In this document: piece after piece, positions 49,811 through 58,462 of the stretch | Position numbering within the stretch: position 1 is the first letter of the stretch | How the letters are laid out: every line of letters starts with the position of its first letter | Assembly (NCBI RefSeq): GCF_036014195.1 | Contig: NZ_CP107918.1 | Coordinates: 496,001-560,000 of the forward strand | Direction of reading: 5' to 3' | DNA length: 64,000 nt | Source of the DNA: Streptomyces sp. NBC_00442 | Lineage (GTDB): Bacteria; Actinomycetota; Actinomycetes; Streptomycetales; Streptomycetaceae | Position numbers and translations under genes: made by a program | Notes under the pieces: generated by a model | The model's database searches: none | The model's input: the letters and a program-made list of their open reading frames with translations, nothing else | What the model was told of the DNA's origin: nothing

Positions 49811-51985
49811 GTGAAGCGGAATACACATCGCAGACGCACCATCGGTCTCGCCGTTGGCACCGTGCTGCTCGCCATGGGCTTACCGGCCGCGCCGGCCTAT
49901 GCGGCGACGCCCGCGCCGCGCGTCGACCTCAAGGTGCTCGTCGTCTCGGACGGCGGGCCCGCCACCGCGGCCATCACCGCCGAACTGGACGGCGAGGGCA
50001 CCCCGTACACCGTCGTCGACCTGCAGCAGTCGGGCCGGCCGGTGATCAACGCGGCGTTCCTCGCGGACACCGTGAACGGCGGGCCCCGGGCCAAGTTCCA
50101 GGCCGTGGTGCTGCCGAACGACAACCCCTTCCCGGCCGGCTCGGCGGAAATGGCCGCGCTCTCGGCCTACGAGACGACCTATGCGATACCCCAGGTCGAC
50201 GCCTATACCTACGCACGCCCCCAGGTCGGCCTGCAGCCGGCCGCCACCAGCGGCTACAGCGGGTCGGCGGACGGCCTCAAGGCCCAGGTGACCGCCGCCG
50301 GGCGCGGCACCGGGCCGTTCGGCTACCTGGGCGGCAGCGTTCCCTTCGAGGACAACTCGCCCTCGGTCAGCGAGAGTTACGCCTTCCTCTCCCCGCCCGC
50401 CGCGGGCGCGGACTTCACGAGCTATGTCGAGGCCCCGATCCCCGGCAGGACCGGCAACGGCAGCCTCGTGGGCGAGTACCGCCACGACGGGCGCCGCGAA
50501 CTGGTCGTCACCTTCGCGTACAACCAGTACCAGGAGCAGTTCAAGCTGCTCGCGCGCGGCATCGTCGACTGGATGACGCAGGACGTGCGGCTCGGCGCCT
50601 CGCGCAACTACTTCGCGGTCCACGTGGACGACGTGTTCGCCGGGGACGACCGCTGGGACGCCACCCTCAACTGCACGCCGGGCGACGTGGACTGCCCGCC
50701 GGGCCAGGGCGTCGAGGACTCGATCCGGATGACCCCGGCGGACGTGCAGAACGCCGTCGCCTGGGAGAAGTCCCGTGGCTTCACGCTCGACCTGGCCTAC
50801 AACGGCGGCGGGAGCGTCGAGTACCGCGAGAACCACGACGGCGTCGACGAGCTCGCCGACCAACTGGTGGCCGACAAGGGCGACTTCCGCTGGATCAACC
50901 ACACCTACGACCACGCGTTCCTCGGGTGCGAGCAGGACGTCTCGGTCCTGCCCTGGAAGTGCGCGACCAATCCGAACGGCTCCACCAAGTACGTGAGCCA
51001 GTCCGAGATATCCAAGGAGATATCGGACAACCAGCAGTGGGCGCAGGGGGCCGGACTGCCCACCGAACCCGATGAGTTGATCACCGGCGAGCACTCCGGG
51101 ATGAAGCTCCTGCCGCAGCAGCCGCAGGACAACCCGTACCTGGCTCCCGCGCTGACCGCCAACCACGTCGACTGGCTCGGCGCCGACATGTCGCGCGACC
51201 CCGAGCAGCGCCAGGTGGGCCCCGCGCTGACCGTCGCCCGCTACCCCATCAACATCTTCTACAACGCGGGACACGTCTCCGAGCAGGTCGACGAGTACAA
51301 CTGGATCTACACCAGCCGCACCCAGGGCGGCAGCGGCCTCTGCGACGACCTGCCGAACACCACCTGCCTGCCGGCGCCGCTCGATCCGGCCACCGGCTAC
51401 TCCGGGCACATCGTCCCCCTGGAGACGCAGACCGCGCTCGGCCACGTCCTGGGCAACGACCCCAGGCCGCACTTCATCCACCAGTCCAACCTCGCCGAGG
51501 ACCGCATCGGCTACCCCGTGCTCGACGGCGTGCTCGACCAGTACAAGACGCTGTACGCGGCCAGTGCCCCGCTGGTGAACCTGCGGATGAAGGACATCGG
51601 AGCCGAGTTGCGCAACCGGGGTGCCTGGAACACCGCGGTGAAGGCCGGCCAGGTCACCGCGTACCGGATCGGCAACTCCGTGACCGTGCAGGCCCCCACG
51701 GGCGTGGCCGTCACCGCGACGATGCCGGGCGGCACCACCCAGGTCCTGACCGGCGGCACCACGCCGTTCGGCCAGGCGTACGCCGGGAGCGTGTCGGGCT
51801 GGGTGTCGCCGCAGTCCGGCCAGAGCAGCATCGCCCTGACGCTCGCTCCGGCGCCCGCCCGTGCCCTGGCACCGCGGGCACACCCCACGTCGTCCGCCGA
51901 TCGTGCGGTGGCGTCGAGCACACCGCACACGCCGGTCCCCGCCGGTGTCACCAAGCCGGTTCCCTACGGCGCCGAGCGGCGCTGA
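49811..51985 (+). CDS. Agd3-like (CE18) extracellular polysaccharide deacetylase
   Basis: A 724-residue secreted protein. The signal peptide is 1-34 (RTIGLAVGTVLLAMGLPAAP to AYAAT). The N-terminal part (about 40-255, VLVVSDGGPATAAITAELDG, FQAVVLPNDNPFP) looks like the CBM87-type module of Agd3. The deacetylase part has the metal-type motifs YFAVHVDDVFAGDDRWD (about 267-283) and FRWINHTYDHAFLGCEQDV (HxxxH, about 358-376). ALGHVLGNDPRPHFIHQSN comes later. The order is that of fungal Agd3, which removes acetyl groups from galactosaminogalactan. GTG at 49811 with GGGGAGGGG upstream. First gene of the cluster with a PelF-like transferase. Confidence 0.72.
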   Translation: MKRNTHRRRTIGLAVGTVLLAMGLPAAPAYAATPAPRVDLKVLVVSDGGPATAAITAELDGEGTPYTVVDLQQSGRPVINAAFLADTVNGGPRAKFQAVVLPNDNPFPAGSAEMAALSAYETTYAIPQVDAYTYARPQVGLQPAATSGYSGSADGLKAQVTAAGRGTGPFGYLGGSVPFEDNSPSVSESYAFLSPPAAGADFTSYVEAPIPGRTGNGSLVGEYRHDGRRELVVTFAYNQYQEQFKLLARGIVDWMTQDVRLGASRNYFAVHVDDVFAGDDRWDATLNCTPGDVDCPPGQGVEDSIRMTPADVQNAVAWEKSRGFTLDLAYNGGGSVEYRENHDGVDELADQLVADKGDFRWINHTYDHAFLGCEQDVSVLPWKCATNPNGSTKYVSQSEISKEISDNQQWAQGAGLPTEPDELITGEHSGMKLLPQQPQDNPYLAPALTANHVDWLGADMSRDPEQRQVGPALTVARYPINIFYNAGHVSEQVDEYNWIYTSRTQGGSGLCDDLPNTTCLPAPLDPATGYSGHIVPLETQTALGHVLGNDPRPHFIHQSNLAEDRIGYPVLDGVLDQYKTLYAASAPLVNLRMKDIGAELRNRGAWNTAVKAGQVTAYRIGNSVTVQAPTGVAVTATMPGGTTQVLTGGTTPFGQAYAGSVSGWVSPQSGQSSIALTLAPAPARALAPRAHPTSSADRAVASSTPHTPVPAGVTKPVPYGAERR

Positions 51986-52083
51986 CACCGGTCCTCCACC
52001 ACTCCGAAGGCCCGCCGCCGCCGCGGCGGCGGGCTGCCGCCGACTTCACCACCCACCGCTCTCTTCAGCCGCGGAGCGCACGC

Positions 52084-53634
52084 ATGCACGTACCACACCG
52101 CGCGCCGCGCTCCGGCGCGGCGCGGGTCACCCTGCTCACCGAGGGCACCTATCCGCACAGCCACGGCGGGGTGAGCGTCTGGTGCGACCAGCTCGTCACC
52201 GGAATGCCCGACATAGATTTCGACATCATCGCGGTGACCGGCACCGGACGCGAAGCGACCGTCTGGGACCTTCCGCCGCACGCCGCCGAGGCCGTATCGG
52301 TCCCCATGTGGGGCCCCGCGCCCGGTGGTTCGGCCCCGCGCGGCCGACAGGAACGGCGCCTCATGACGGCGTACGAACGCTTTCTGACCGCTTTGCTCGA
52401 CCCGTCGGCCGAGGACGGGTTCGGCCCGGCCCTCTACGAGATGGCGCGGGCCGCGAGGGACGGACAGCTCAGTCCCGCGCTCCGCGGCGACGCGGCGATA
52501 CGGGTCATGACCGAGGTGTGGAACCGGCCGGGACTCGCCGTGCGCGAGGCCAGGCCCACCCTGCACGACGCGGTCACCGCGACCGCGCTCCTGGAGCACG
52601 CGCTGCGGCCGCTGGCCGCGACCCCGCCGAGCCAGGGCGTGTCCCACGCCGTCAGTGGCGGAGTGGCCGTGCTCCCGGGACTCGTGGGGGCCGAACTGCA
52701 CGGCGTACCACTTCTGTTGACCGAGCACGGGGTCTATCTGCGCGAGCGCTATCTGGGATACCGGACCGCGCCGTACCGCTGGCCCGTCAAGGCGGTGCTG
52801 CTCGGGTTCTTCCGGCTCCTAGCCGAGGAGACGTACCGCAGGGCCGCGCTGATCACTCCGGGCAACCAGTACAACCGGCTGTGGGAGGAGCAGGGCGGGG
52901 CCGATCCCGAGCTCATACGCACCGTCTACAACGGGGTCGACCCGGCGGCGTTCCCGCCCGCGGGCCCCGAGCCCAGCGCTCCAACCCTGAGCTGGGCAGG
53001 GCGAGTCGACCCCATCAAGGACCTGGAGACCCTCATCCGCGCGTTCGCCAAGGTGCGCGCCGAACTCCCCGCGGCGAGCCTGCGCCTGTTCGGCGGCACG
53101 CCGCGCGGGGGCGAGGCCTACCGCGAGCGGTGCGAGGCGCTCGCCGACTCGCTCGGCCAGGGTGACGCGGTCACCTTCGAGGGCCGTGTCGAGGACATCA
53201 GGGACGCCTACGCCGCGGGCAACGTGGTGATGCTGTCCAGCATCAGCGAGGGCTTCCCCTTCACGTTGATCGAGGCGATGAGCTGCGGCCGGGCCACCGT
53301 TTCCACGGATGTGGGCGGGGTGCGCGAGGCGGTCGGCGAGACCGGTCTCGTGGTGCCGCCGCGCGATCCGGACGCGATGGCGGCGGCTGCCCTGGAACTC
53401 CTGGGCGATCCGGTGCGGCGGGCGGCGATGGGGGAAGCGGCACGGCTGCGCGTCGTCGAGCAGTTCACGCTGCGCCAGACCGTCGACACGTTCCGGGCGA
53501 TCTACCTCGAACTGTCCGTACGCGGCGGGCTCGTCCCGGCGCGACGCAGGAACGACAGCGCGGACGCCACCATGGCGCTGCGCCTGGTGCCGGCCGGAGT
53601 GCCGGCCGACGGACTGAGCCGGGTGGCGGGGTGA
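52084..53634 (+). CDS. PelF-like GT4 glycosyltransferase
   Basis: A 516-residue GT-B enzyme. VTLLTEGTYPHSHGGVSVWCDQLV is the PelF start, LLTEHGVYLRERYLGY the middle signature, and LSWAGRVDPIKDLETLIRAF opens the nucleotide domain. SSISEGFPFTLIEAMSCG is the E-x7-E donor site. PelF polymerises the Pel polysaccharide from UDP-activated N-acetylgalactosamine-type sugars in the cytosol. Fungal Gt4c has the same domain. The membrane-protein gene starts inside its stop (GTGA). ATG at 52084, 98 bases after the deacetylase. Confidence 0.88.
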   Translation: MHVPHRAPRSGAARVTLLTEGTYPHSHGGVSVWCDQLVTGMPDIDFDIIAVTGTGREATVWDLPPHAAEAVSVPMWGPAPGGSAPRGRQERRLMTAYERFLTALLDPSAEDGFGPALYEMARAARDGQLSPALRGDAAIRVMTEVWNRPGLAVREARPTLHDAVTATALLEHALRPLAATPPSQGVSHAVSGGVAVLPGLVGAELHGVPLLLTEHGVYLRERYLGYRTAPYRWPVKAVLLGFFRLLAEETYRRAALITPGNQYNRLWEEQGGADPELIRTVYNGVDPAAFPPAGPEPSAPTLSWAGRVDPIKDLETLIRAFAKVRAELPAASLRLFGGTPRGGEAYRERCEALADSLGQGDAVTFEGRVEDIRDAYAAGNVVMLSSISEGFPFTLIEAMSCGRATVSTDVGGVREAVGETGLVVPPRDPDAMAAAALELLGDPVRRAAMGEAARLRVVEQFTLRQTVDTFRAIYLELSVRGGLVPARRRNDSADATMALRLVPAGVPADGLSRVAG

Positions 53635-55019
53635 GCGGGCCCATCCGTCTGGAGCCGCCCGACGGCCGCGACGACACGCTGATGCTCCGGCTCGCGACGG
53701 AGTCCACGATGACCCTGCGCCTGCCGCGCCGGCGGGCCGCACGCTGGGGCAAGGACGCCGCGGTCGACCGGCTCGCGGCCCAGCTCGCCGAGCAGATAGG
53801 GCCGGCGGTGCACGCCTACGAGGTGGCGGCGCTGCTCGAATCGGAGGGACTGACGGCCCAGCAGATCGCGGACGAGTACGGGCACGGCAACCTCTTCTCG
53901 CTCGCGGAGGACCTGTACACGCGGGTACCGCGCAGCTTCCCCGAGCCGCCCGCGGCCGCCGATCCCTGGAAGCCCGACCCGGTGCGCTGCGGTCTTCGCG
54001 GCGCCCTGTTCGCACTGCCCGGCCTCGCCTACCCGCTCACGGCCCGGCTGTGGCAGAGCGACCGGGCGGTGCTCGCCCTGGTCGTGGCGGGACTGATCTC
54101 GTGGGCCTGGGGACAGGGCCTCGGTCACCGCGCCTATCTGCGGATGGCTTCGGGACGGGCCGAGGCGGCCCGCACCCTGAGGGTCGGCGCCCCGCTCGGC
54201 GCGCTGTTCGCCTTCGTGACGGGGCTCGCGATCTCGGGGCCGAGTCCGGCGGCGTTCTTCGTGGCCGGACAGTCCTGCTATCTCGCGGCGGCGGGGATCC
54301 TGCTCGTGCTGGCTCGCGAGCGGCTCCTGCTCGCGGCGCTCACCCCGCTGATGGCGGGGGCCGCGGCGCTGGTGTTCAAGGAGCCGGGCGCGCCGCTGCG
54401 GATCGGGATCAGCGTGTTCACGCTGGCCCTGGTGGTGGCGGCCGTCGTCCACTGCCTGCGCGAGACGCTGAAGCTTCCCGCGGCCGCGGCGCCGGTGGTC
54501 CCACGGCTCGTGTCGTCGCTCCCCTACGGCCTGTTCGGGCTGGCCGCCGGGGTGCTCGTGGCGTTCGCCGGACAGCGGCATCCCCTCGCGGTGATCGCCC
54601 TCACCCTCAGCATGGGGCCCGCCGAATGGCTGCTCTACCGCTACCGGGGCCTGTCGGTCGCGGCGCTGCGCGCGACGGCCACCCCGGCCGCCTTCCGCTG
54701 GCGCTCGGCCGCCGTCCTCGGAGGCTGTCTGCTCGTCTATCTGCTCCCGCTGTTCCCCGCGGCGCTGCTCACCGGCGCCGAGCCCGCGCCACTGCTCGCG
54801 CTCGCCGCACTGCTGTGGACGGCGCTCTTGCTCCAGGCGTTCGGCATCGCCTGGCTGCCGGCCGCGGTGAGCCTGGCGGCCGCGGCCGGGGTCGCGTCGG
54901 CGAGCTTCCTCGCGCCGGTGCCGTCGCTGCTCACCGAATACCTCTGCTGTACGGCCGCCGCCCTCGTCCTGACGGGCAGCACCCTGCATCTGCTGGGACG
55001 TCCCACCGCGCACTCCTGA
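53631..55019 (+). CDS. Polytopic membrane protein, candidate polysaccharide exporter (PelG position)
   Basis: A 462-residue protein. A cytosolic N-terminal segment of about 120 residues (VDRLAAQLAEQIGPAVHAYE, VAALLESEGLTAQQIADEYG) is followed by about eleven hydrophobic helices up to the end. It occupies the place of PelG, the MATE-like partner that moves the Pel chain across the membrane, but I do not see a PelG sequence pattern. It may be a distinct exporter or synthase partner. GTG start overlapping the transferase stop by 4 bases, so the two are made together. Confidence 0.7.
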   Translation: MSGPIRLEPPDGRDDTLMLRLATESTMTLRLPRRRAARWGKDAAVDRLAAQLAEQIGPAVHAYEVAALLESEGLTAQQIADEYGHGNLFSLAEDLYTRVPRSFPEPPAAADPWKPDPVRCGLRGALFALPGLAYPLTARLWQSDRAVLALVVAGLISWAWGQGLGHRAYLRMASGRAEAARTLRVGAPLGALFAFVTGLAISGPSPAAFFVAGQSCYLAAAGILLVLARERLLLAALTPLMAGAAALVFKEPGAPLRIGISVFTLALVVAAVVHCLRETLKLPAAAAPVVPRLVSSLPYGLFGLAAGVLVAFAGQRHPLAVIALTLSMGPAEWLLYRYRGLSVAALRATATPAAFRWRSAAVLGGCLLVYLLPLFPAALLTGAEPAPLLALAALLWTALLLQAFGIAWLPAAVSLAAAAGVASASFLAPVPSLLTEYLCCTAAALVLTGSTLHLLGRPTAHS

Positions 55020-55140
55020 CCCACGCACCACGGCCCGGCCCGGCACACCGGCCGCACCACGGGCCTCACCCACCGCACCTGAACGATCACCGAACGCACC
55101 GAACACTGCACCTACCGAACCACGTTGAGAGGAGCGGCAG

Positions 55141-56142
55141 TTGACCTCCGCACCGCTTGTCGCCGTCACCGGAGCCGAAGGCTTCATCGGCTCCCACCTC
55201 ACCGAGGCCCTCGTGGCCTCGGGCCACCGCGTCCGCGCGATGGCCCAGTACAACTCCTTCTCGTCGTACGGCTGGCTGGAGACGCTGTCCGCCGACGTCC
55301 TGGACCAGGTGGACGTCGTCCTCGGTGACGTCCGCGACCCGGGTTCGGTGCGCGGCCTGATCGAAGGGGCCGAAGCCGTCTACCACTTGGCGGCCCTCAT
55401 CGCGATCCCGTACTCCTATCAGGCCCCGCACAGCTATGTGGACACCAACGTCACGGGCACCCTCAACGTCCTTGAGGCGGTCCGCGCCCTGGAGACCCCG
55501 CGCCTGGTGCACACCTCGACCAGCGAGACGTACGGCACCGCGCAGACCGTCCCCATCACCGAGGACCACCCCATCAACACCCAGTCCCCGTACGCCGCTT
55601 CCAAGGCCGGCGGGGACCGGCTCGCGGACAGCTACTACGCGAGCTTCGGCACGCCCGTGGTGACGCTGCGCCCCTTCAACACCTACGGGCCGCGCCAGTC
55701 CATGCGGGCCGTGATCCCCACCGTCATCGGCCAGGTCGCGTCCGGCTCGCGCACCATCACCCTCGGCGATCTGCGTCCCACGCGTGACTTCACGTACGCC
55801 GCGGACACCGCGCGGGCGTTCCTCGCGGTGGGCACCGCCCCCGCCGAGCGGGTGGTGGGACGGACGTTCAACGCGGGGACCGGCACCGAGATCTCGGTCG
55901 GGGACCTGGTGCGGCTCATCGGCAAGGTGATGGGCGCCGAGCTCGACGTCCGCGAGGACGATCAGCGCATCAGACCCGCCAACTCCGAAGTGATGCGTCT
56001 GGTCGCGGACGCGAGCCGGCTCGCCGAAGCAACCGGCTGGCAGCCGGGGTTCGGCCTGGAGTCGGGCCTTGAGCGGACCGCGGAGTTCTTCCGCGACCCG
56101 GGCAACCTCGCGCGCTACAAGACCGGCATCTACAACATCTGA
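55141..56142 (+). CDS. NDP-sugar 4,6-dehydratase/epimerase (LegB-like extended SDR)
   Basis: A 333-residue extended SDR. VAVTGAEGFIGSHLTEALV binds NAD; VYHLAALIAIPYSYQAPHSY, HTSTSETYGTA, SPYAASKAGGDRL (Tyr-Lys) and LRPFNTYGPRQSMRAVIPT are characteristic of the LegB type that dehydrates NDP-GlcNAc. The STSE element resembles the dehydratase T-D/S-E more than the S-S-x of 4-epimerases. Unusual TTG start at 55141, with GAGAGGAG about 6 bases upstream. It should supply a modified sugar nucleotide for the polymer or its decoration. Confidence 0.82.
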   Translation: MTSAPLVAVTGAEGFIGSHLTEALVASGHRVRAMAQYNSFSSYGWLETLSADVLDQVDVVLGDVRDPGSVRGLIEGAEAVYHLAALIAIPYSYQAPHSYVDTNVTGTLNVLEAVRALETPRLVHTSTSETYGTAQTVPITEDHPINTQSPYAASKAGGDRLADSYYASFGTPVVTLRPFNTYGPRQSMRAVIPTVIGQVASGSRTITLGDLRPTRDFTYAADTARAFLAVGTAPAERVVGRTFNAGTGTEISVGDLVRLIGKVMGAELDVREDDQRIRPANSEVMRLVADASRLAEATGWQPGFGLESGLERTAEFFRDPGNLARYKTGIYNI

Positions 56143-56173
56143 CTCTGCAGTCCCCACTCTCAGGGAGGCTCCC

Positions 56174-56887
56174 ATGCACGCAGTGATACTGGCCGGAGGC
56201 AAGGGTGTCCGGCTGCGGCCGTACACCACGGCGCTGCCCAAGCCGCTGGTCCCGATCGGCGACCAGCACGCGATCCTGGAGATCGTGCTGCGGCAGCTCG
56301 CGGCCGCCGGATTCACCAGCTGCACCATCGCCATCGGCCACCTGGGCCACATCATCCGTGCCTACGTGGGCGACGGCGAACGCTGGGGCCTGAAGATCGA
56401 CTACAGCACCGAGGAGAGCCCCCTGGGCACCATCGGCCCCCTGCTCACCATGCGCGAGCGGCTGCCCGAGTCCTTCCTCGTCATGAACGGGGACATCCTC
56501 ACCGACCTCGACTACGCGGACGTACTCACCCGGCACCGGGCCAGCGGGGCGCCGCTGACGATCGCCACCTACGCGCGGAAGGTCCACATCGACTTCGGCG
56601 TGCTGACCACCGACGACACCAAGGTGGTGGGCTTCACCGAGAAGCCCAGCATGGACTACCGGGTCTCGATGGGGGTGTACGGCCTGTCCCTGGACACGCT
56701 CGCGCACTACACCCCGGGCCTCCCGCTGGGCTTCGACGAGCTGGTCCTCGACCTGCTCAAGGCCGAAACCCCGCCGCACGCCTACGCGTTCGAGGGCTAC
56801 TGGCTCGACATAGGCCGCCCGGACGACTACGACCGGGCGAACGCCGAGTTCACCACCCACCGCTCCCTGTTGCTCAAGGGGGCCTGA
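56174..56887 (+). CDS. Sugar nucleotidyltransferase
   Basis: A 237-residue NTP-transferase. AVILAGGKGVRLRPYTTALPKPLVPIGDQ is the nucleotide-binding signature, FLVMNGDILTDLDY the metal-binding strand (GD), and VVGFTEKPSMDYRVSMGVYG and GYWLDIGRPDDYDRANAEF are the product-binding parts. It couples a sugar-1-phosphate to a nucleotide; which pair is unknown. CAGGGAGG lies 5 bases before the ATG at 56174. Confidence 0.88.
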   Translation: MHAVILAGGKGVRLRPYTTALPKPLVPIGDQHAILEIVLRQLAAAGFTSCTIAIGHLGHIIRAYVGDGERWGLKIDYSTEESPLGTIGPLLTMRERLPESFLVMNGDILTDLDYADVLTRHRASGAPLTIATYARKVHIDFGVLTTDDTKVVGFTEKPSMDYRVSMGVYGLSLDTLAHYTPGLPLGFDELVLDLLKAETPPHAYAFEGYWLDIGRPDDYDRANAEFTTHRSLLLKGA

Positions 56888-56894
56888 CCGTCCC

Positions 56895-57803
56895 ATGCGC
56901 ATCCTCGTACTGGGTCACAGCGGCTACCTGGGCGGCCATGTCGCCCGGGAGCTGCGCGCCCTGCCCGGCGTGCAGTTCCTCAGCGGCGGGCGGGGGCCCC
57001 GCGCCGACCTCGCCGTGGACCTCGCCACCGTCACCCCGGGGCCGCTCGCCGAGCTGCTCTTCTCCGTCGCCCCCGACGCCGTCGTCAACTGCGCGGGGGC
57101 GGTCGGCCCACAGCCCGTGGCGCTGGCCGAACTCAACGTACGGGCGCCCGCCGTGCTGTGCGCGGCGCTGCGGGAGGCCGCGCCCCGCGCGCGGCTCGTC
57201 CACCTCGGTTCGGCCGCCGAGTACGGGCCGACCGGGATCGGGGAGCGCGTCACCGAGCGGTCGGCGACGCATCCCACCACGCTGTACGGCGCCACCAAAC
57301 TGGCGGGCACCTTGGCCGTGACCTCCTCGGGTCTGGACGCGGTGGTGTTGCGGATCACCAACCCGGTCGGTCCCGGCGCGCCCGCCGCGGGGCTGCCGGG
57401 CCGGCTCGCCCGCCGGCTGCGCGACCTCGAACCGCACTCCGTGGTGCGGCTCGGTGACCTCTCCGCGCACCGCGACTTCGTCGACGCGCGGGACGTCGCC
57501 CACGCCGCGGTCCTCGCGGCGACCGGCGGCACCCCGCTGCCTCCGGTACTCAACGTGGCGGCCGGACAAGCCGTCCCCGTAAGGGAGTTGGTGCGCGAGC
57601 TCGCACGCGTCGCCGGGTTCCAGGGCCAAATCGAGGAGGACGCCGAGGGCTCGGACCGTTCGGCGGGCGTGCCGTGGCAGTGCTCCGATCCCGCCGCGGC
57701 GCGCACCGCGCTCGGCTGGTCCGCCCGGCACTCGCTCGCCGACTCGGTGTCCGCGCTGTGGACGGCCGTCCGGGCCGAGCCCGACCGGGAACCGGTGCAC
57801 TGA
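56895..57803 (+). CDS. NAD-dependent epimerase/reductase (RmlD-like SDR)
   Basis: A 302-residue extended SDR. ILVLGHSGYLGGHVARELRA is the cofactor loop, VVNCAGAVG, ARLVHLGSAAEYG (Ser), TLYGATKLAGTLAV (Tyr-Lys) and LRITNPVGPG complete the fold. RmlD-type enzymes reduce 4-keto-6-deoxysugars, which would pair naturally with the LegB-like dehydratase two genes upstream. The stop shares its TGATG with the next start. Confidence 0.82.
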   Translation: MRILVLGHSGYLGGHVARELRALPGVQFLSGGRGPRADLAVDLATVTPGPLAELLFSVAPDAVVNCAGAVGPQPVALAELNVRAPAVLCAALREAAPRARLVHLGSAAEYGPTGIGERVTERSATHPTTLYGATKLAGTLAVTSSGLDAVVLRITNPVGPGAPAAGLPGRLARRLRDLEPHSVVRLGDLSAHRDFVDARDVAHAAVLAATGGTPLPPVLNVAAGQAVPVRELVRELARVAGFQGQIEEDAEGSDRSAGVPWQCSDPAAARTALGWSARHSLADSVSALWTAVRAEPDREPVH

Positions 57804-58462
57804 TGCTGCTGGTTCCGCTCTATGTCCACCCCGCCGAGGACCCGGTCGCCTGGCAGCGGCTCGCCGAGGCGGCGTCCGGCCTGTACGGGGTGGTGCTCAA
57901 CGCCGCGGACGGGCCGGGCGAGCTGCCCGACCCGGCGTTCACGGGTCCGGTCGAGGCGCTGCGCGCGGCCGGTGTCCGGGTGCTCGGCTACGTCGATCTC
58001 GACTACGGCGCGCGCTCCCTGGCCGACGTGGTGCGCGACATCGAGCGCCACCGCGACTGGTACGGGGCGGACGGGTTCTTCCTGGACCGGGCCCCCGCCG
58101 ACCGCACCGGCCTGCCGTTCGTGCGCCGCGTCGCCCGTGCCGCCCGGCACGCCGGCGGGGCGAACCTGGTGCTCAATCCCGGCGTGCACCCCGCGCCGGG
58201 ATATCTGAAGGTGGCCGATCTGATCGTCACCTTCGAGGGACACTGGTCGACCTATGTGTCCACCTTCACCAGGCCCGGCTGGGCCGACCGGCAGCCGCCG
58301 GAGCGCCTGTGCCACCTGGTGTACGGCGTGCCCGACGCGTTTCTCGCGCTCGCCCTGCGCACGGCGGGCGAGCGCGGCGCGGGCGTGTGCTGCGTGGTCG
58401 GGCGCGAGTTGCCCAATCCGTGGGCGGCGCTGCCGCCCGTGCTTCCCGGAAAGACACCATGA
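57803..58462 (+). CDS. Spherulin-4/Sph3-like (GH135) protein
   Basis: A 219-residue TIM-barrel protein of the spherulation-specific family 4 type. LVPLYVHPAEDPVAWQRLAE, GVVLNAADGPGE, VLGYVDLDYGARSLADVVRDI, HRDWYGADGFFLDRAPAD, LVLNPGVHPAPGYLKVADLI and VTFEGHW follow in the family order. GH135 enzymes (fungal Sph3) cut galactosaminogalactan within the chain. The FFLDRA position replaces the more usual FFDE, so activity needs care. No signal peptide is evident, unlike fungal Sph3. ATG overlaps the previous stop. Confidence 0.75.
   Translation: MLLVPLYVHPAEDPVAWQRLAEAASGLYGVVLNAADGPGELPDPAFTGPVEALRAAGVRVLGYVDLDYGARSLADVVRDIERHRDWYGADGFFLDRAPADRTGLPFVRRVARAARHAGGANLVLNPGVHPAPGYLKVADLIVTFEGHWSTYVSTFTRPGWADRQPPERLCHLVYGVPDAFLALALRTAGERGAGVCCVVGRELPNPWAALPPVLPGKTP

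Noticed and set aside
49880..51988. A 702-codon minus-strand frame
   Set aside because: Antisense to the Agd3-like deacetylase, composition skewed to Val/Arg/Gly; the plus-strand product has a signal peptide and family motifs.
53502..55253. A 583-codon minus-strand frame
   Set aside because: Arg/Gly/Glu-rich shadow of the membrane-protein gene; no start signal.
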